Origin: Ignavibacteriales bacterium
GTDB taxonomy: Bacteria > Bacteroidota > Ignavibacteria > Ignavibacteriales > Ignavibacteriaceae
Direction of reading: 5' to 3'
Length of the DNA stretch: 64,000 nt
Assembly (NCBI GenBank): GCA_016709765.1
Contig: JADJMD010000013.1
Location: forward strand, 186,001 to 250,000
The notes below the pieces were generated by a model that saw only the letters and a list, made by a program, of their open reading frames with translations, searched no databases and was not told the origin of the DNA. Made by a program: the position numbers and the translations under genes. This document shows, one piece after another, positions 62,145-64,000 of the stretch (its first letter is position 1; each line of letters begins with the position of its first letter).

Positions 62145-64000
62145 TTACTTTATTTTTATCACAACAAACGTAACATCATCATCGGGTTCTTTATTATTTG
62201 TCCATCGTTTGCCTTCTTCTTTTAGGAATGTTACTATTTCTTCAGGTTCTTTCTTAGCTGATTCTTCAAAACTGTTTCTTGCTCTCTTGTATCCATAAAT
62301 CTCGTTGTTAACATTTTTAAGTTCTGCAAATCCATCACTCATTAGTAATAGAGTATCCCCCCTTTCTATCTTGATTTCTTTAATATCATAAACAATACCT
62401 TTCATAGAGCCTAATGGCATATTATTTATTACAACCTCTTCAATCGTCTGAGAATTTTTTCTATAAATAAATAGAGGAGGCATGCCGGCATTAGTAGTTG
62501 TTATTTTATTATTACTGATCTGCACACAGGTAAGTGCCATCATAAGTCTGCCAAGCTGCATATCCTTAATCGCTTCATTCGCATTTTCAAAGAAGGGCTT
62601 AAGTTCTTTGTTAGTTCTATCCGACATAAAGAGTGATTTCATAATTGAAACCATCATTCCGGACATCATACCGTGTCCGGTTGCATCACCAAGTACAATT
62701 GTTAGAGTGCCATCCATATGAACATGAAAATCATAATAATCGCCGCCAACTTCAGTTGCCGTTTTCATAAATACTGCAATATCAAGATGGGGGACGCTTG
62801 GTAATGCTTTGGGTAGCATTGAAAGCTGAAGCTGTCTGGCTTCTTCAAGCTCTTTTGTTTTTCTGTCATTTTCAATCTGCAGGAATTTTTTATTTTCGTT
62901 TTCTTTTCTTCTCTCTAATTCATACTTTCTTATTCCTCCGAGCATTCCAACAAAGCCTAGAAAGTAAAGTCCATATGCCCACCAGGTTCTCCATATTGGA
63001 GGATTAACTCTGAATGAATATGATGCTTCATTGGTTTTAACTCCGTTTGATGTAACGCCACGTACCCGAAAAGTGTATTTACCAAATGGAAGACTTTGAT
63101 ATTCTGCAAACGGAAGGTTACTTGCCTTTGACCAGCCCTTGTCGAAACCTTCAAGAAAATGTTCATACGTTGTTTGCTTGGGATCTTTATAATTTAACGC
63201 AGCATAATTAAAGATAAATGAATTTTCAGAATAGGGTAATTCTTTCGGTAAATTATAAAAATAAGATTTGCCGGTTACTGATACAGATGAAATTAATAAT
63301 GGGTAACTTTTTTCTTCACTCTTATTAATGTAAAGACCGACTCCATTATAGAATTCTACCATATTCCCTAATCCATCCATAGCTGAAATATAAGGGCCGC
63401 CGCTCGCAACGCTCTCGTCATGATAGAATGTCTGAAATTTATTACCGCTTATTTTTAATGCCCCTGAAGGAGATGAAAAATAAACAGCACCTCTAATTTC
63501 ATCGACTACAGGATTTGAGAGATTAGTGGATAGAAGACCATCTTTTTTAGTATAAAATTTTAGATTTGTTCCGTCGAAAATTACTAGTCCCCTGTTTCTG
63601 AGTCTTATATATAAATTTTCACCTGCCTGAATTTCTGTTTGTGTTCCTGCAACACTCGCACCTTTTAAAATTCTGAAATCTGCATTCTCATTAACGCTAT
63701 CACTAAGATTAACAAAATTATTTCTGTTAAAAACATAAAATCCCCCAACGGTTAAAAAGTACATTCCATTTTTCAGGTTGCCTACATAGTGCAATTGTTC
63801 TGTAGGAACATTCCAGCTTGCCGGAGGCTTTGACCATGATTTACCATCAAACAACACTATTTTAGACTGTACCGATGTAATATCCTTTATATTATCTGAG
63901 AATAAACCAAAGAACCATAGCCTTCCTTCATTATCTTCCTTAATATCAAAAAGTTGATACTTTTTAGCATTATCAATTTCATCAAAAGGTGATTTTATTT
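62145..64000 (-). CDS. Membrane sensor phosphatase (partial, 5' end beyond window)
   Basis: The frame is open to the window edge, so the gene continues past position 64000. Reading upstream of the internal start candidate at 63857 gives further propeller-like coding (NEGRLWFFGLFSDNIKD). The visible part, about 618 residues, holds the last propeller blades, a Y_Y_Y domain (AEYQSLPFGKYTFRVRGVTS), a transmembrane helix (YGLYFLGFVGMLGGI), a coiled coil and a PP2C domain (EVGGDYYDFH, GDATGHGMMSG, MSDGFAEL, PDDDVTF). It is closely similar in its phosphatase part to the two genes downstream. The tandem set suggests duplication followed by exchange of the sensor part. Confidence 0.87.
   Translation of the reverse strand, partial: IKSPFDEIDNAKKYQLFDIKEDNEGRLWFFGLFSDNIKDITSVQSKIVLFDGKSWSKPPASWNVPTEQLHYVGNLKNGMYFLTVGGFYVFNRNNFVNLSDSVNENADFRILKGASVAGTQTEIQAGENLYIRLRNRGLVIFDGTNLKFYTKKDGLLSTNLSNPVVDEIRGAVYFSSPSGALKISGNKFQTFYHDESVASGGPYISAMDGLGNMVEFYNGVGLYINKSEEKSYPLLISSVSVTGKSYFYNLPKELPYSENSFIFNYAALNYKDPKQTTYEHFLEGFDKGWSKASNLPFAEYQSLPFGKYTFRVRGVTSNGVKTNEASYSFRVNPPIWRTWWAYGLYFLGFVGMLGGIRKYELERRKENENKKFLQIENDRKTKELEEARQLQLSMLPKALPSVPHLDIAVFMKTATEVGGDYYDFHVHMDGTLTIVLGDATGHGMMSGMMVSIMKSLFMSDRTNKELKPFFENANEAIKDMQLGRLMMALTCVQISNNKITTTNAGMPPLFIYRKNSQTIEEVVINNMPLGSMKGIVYDIKEIKIERGDTLLLMSDGFAELKNVNNEIYGYKRARNSFEESAKKEPEEIVTFLKEEGKRWTNNKEPDDDVTFVVIKIK

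Overview
The window looks like chromosomal DNA of an Ignavibacteria-type member of the Bacteroidota/Chlorobi group. The DNA is AT-rich. At least eight secreted proteins end in the type IX secretion (T9SS) sorting domain with the QNYPNPFNP signature common in that group, a PorV/PorQ-family protein and a large TonB-dependent receptor are present, and SpoIIE phosphatases are fused to beta-propeller sensors. The assignment is inferred from protein style, since there is no rRNA or other marker gene. No tRNA, rRNA, CRISPR array or transposase was found, and no gene-free stretch exceeds 300 bases.

Layout. 1-4.1 kb is a damaged stretch: a secreted DUF362 protein and a short-chain dehydrogenase are each split by a frameshift, followed by a 5'-truncated nadE remnant and a patch of dispersed hairpin repeats. 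4.1-9.8 kb (minus) holds an acyl-activating enzyme, a small membrane protein, an SGLT-like symporter, a small unknown protein and a Cys-rich nitronate-monooxygenase-like protein. 10.0-13.9 kb (plus) holds an AAC(3)-family acetyltransferase, a lipoprotein with an L,D-transpeptidase-like motif and a second sodium symporter. 14.0-20.4 kb (minus) holds a NagX/HGSNAT-like membrane acyltransferase and three GHL10-family glycosyl-hydrolase paralogues, one frameshifted at a G6 run. 20.4-29.4 kb (minus) holds two barrel-like proteins, a PorV/PorQ protein, a large T9SS protein, a TonB-dependent receptor and a T9SS propeller protein. 29.5-44.1 kb (plus) is a tightly packed operon: an IT-superfamily permease, a HyuA-like protein, two FAD oxidoreductases flanking NanE, a phosphohexomutase, a HAD protein, a GH38 and a GH94. 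A secreted NAGPA-like phosphodiester glycosidase (44.2-45.8 kb) and a 1035-residue T9SS protein follow. 49.3-54.7 kb holds a secreted C39-like peptidase, a YgjP-type metallopeptidase, a membrane polyferredoxin, a Tat-exported DUF362 protein and an unknown membrane protein. 54.8-64.0 kb (minus) holds a STAS protein and three SpoIIE-type phosphatases, the last running off the window.

How the genes may work together. Regions 10-20 kb and 29.5-46 kb read best as a glycan, probably amino-sugar, utilisation locus without SusC/SusD. Exported GHL10 and NAGPA-like enzymes, two of the GHL10s and the NAGPA protein sharing a golvesin-like domain, would act outside the cell. Several transporters would take up products. 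Signal-less GH38 and GH94 enzymes would act in the cytosol. GH94 phosphorolysis, the phosphohexomutase and NanE fit a sugar-1-P to sugar-6-P to epimerised sugar-6-P route. The substrate is not known. The GH38 has lost the family's catalytic aspartate at the usual position, so part of the chemistry may be new. The last 9 kb is a separate partner-switch-type signalling island.
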